A DNA stretch of 64,000 nt, taken from positions 122,877 to 186,876 of the forward strand of contig JAFDZA010000005.1 in NCBI GenBank assembly GCA_018267135.1, read 5' to 3'. The notes under the pieces were generated by a model. That model worked only from the letters and a program-made list of their open reading frames with translations, was not told the origin of the DNA and made no database searches. Shown piece by piece: positions 63,682-64,000 of the stretch. This DNA is from Bacteroidota bacterium (lineage in GTDB: Bacteria; Bacteroidota; Bacteroidia; Cytophagales; Cyclobacteriaceae). A program made the translations under genes and the position numbers. The first letter of the stretch is position 1; the number at the start of each line of letters is the position of its first letter.

Positions 63682-64000
<319 letters not shown>

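Overview
The window looks like chromosomal DNA from a member of the Bacteroidota, most likely order Cytophagales. The evidence is a set of type IX secretion and gliding genes (porU, porV, porW/sprE, a gldB-like gene), a bacillithiol-type reductase (YpdA), Bacteroidota-type families (DUF2851, DUF5684, LTD secreted proteins), few clear Shine-Dalgarno sequences, and promoter boxes of the Bacteroidota type (TTG, about 21-22 bp, TAnnTTTG). The genus cannot be fixed from the sequence.

Layout. 1-6.5 kb: the end of pssA, the type IX pair porU-porV and an M16-family protein without its zinc motif. 6.5-15 kb: nine nucleotide-sugar genes, many joined by ATGA/GTGA overlaps. They include a WbpA/O-WbpE-WbpD-WbpB-like set for a diacetamido-uronic acid sugar and rmlA-rmlC-rmlB for dTDP-rhamnose, but there is no rmlD and no glycosyltransferase. 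15-17.6 kb: an intact S9 prolyl oligopeptidase and a GNAT acetyltransferase. 17.6-21 kb: uvrC, whose last ~159 bp are duplicated about 1.6 kb away. The two copies bracket a small insert with a dinD-like gene and a serine-recombinase fragment. 21-28.4 kb: a TonB-C-terminal-like secreted protein, PBP1A, PorW/SprE, a small lipoprotein and YpdA. 28.4-37.4 kb: a 2H phosphoesterase, peptidoglycan-sugar recycling (BadF-type kinase plus murQ), a SprT-like protein, a Lys/Ala/Asp-rich small lipoprotein, the GTPases der and era, lemA and asd. 37.4-52.5 kb: a large LTD surface protein, uvrA, small membrane proteins, an M14 peptidase, a deoxynucleoside kinase, GldB, a nucleoside transporter and a two-gene Fe-S oxidoreductase.

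52.5-56.7 kb is the most unusual stretch. A tRNA-Phe gene is followed directly by a terminator hairpin and a GIY-YIG nuclease gene. The 3' end of the tRNA, the hairpin and the start of the nuclease are then repeated (180 bp, one mismatch seen, offset 382 bp), which looks like a tandem small element seated on the tRNA 3' end. Next to it lie two minus-strand genes, a Bcr/CflA MFS transporter and a protease II-type S9 peptidase, each broken by one in-frame stop codon (TGA and TAG). 56.8-64 kb returns to housekeeping genes (ftsK, a lolA-like gene, pyrF, DUF2851, a multi-pass membrane protein) and ends in a second, different GIY-YIG gene that runs off the window and sits against a gene remnant.

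Several genes connect functionally. PorU, PorV and PorW belong to one secretion machine that could export the LTD protein. The BadF kinase and MurQ form a cell-wall recycling pair. UvrA and UvrC belong to the same excision-repair pathway although they are about 20 kb apart. The nucleoside transporter and the deoxynucleoside kinase lie close together, as expected for nucleoside salvage. No rRNA, CRISPR array or complete insertion sequence was seen.
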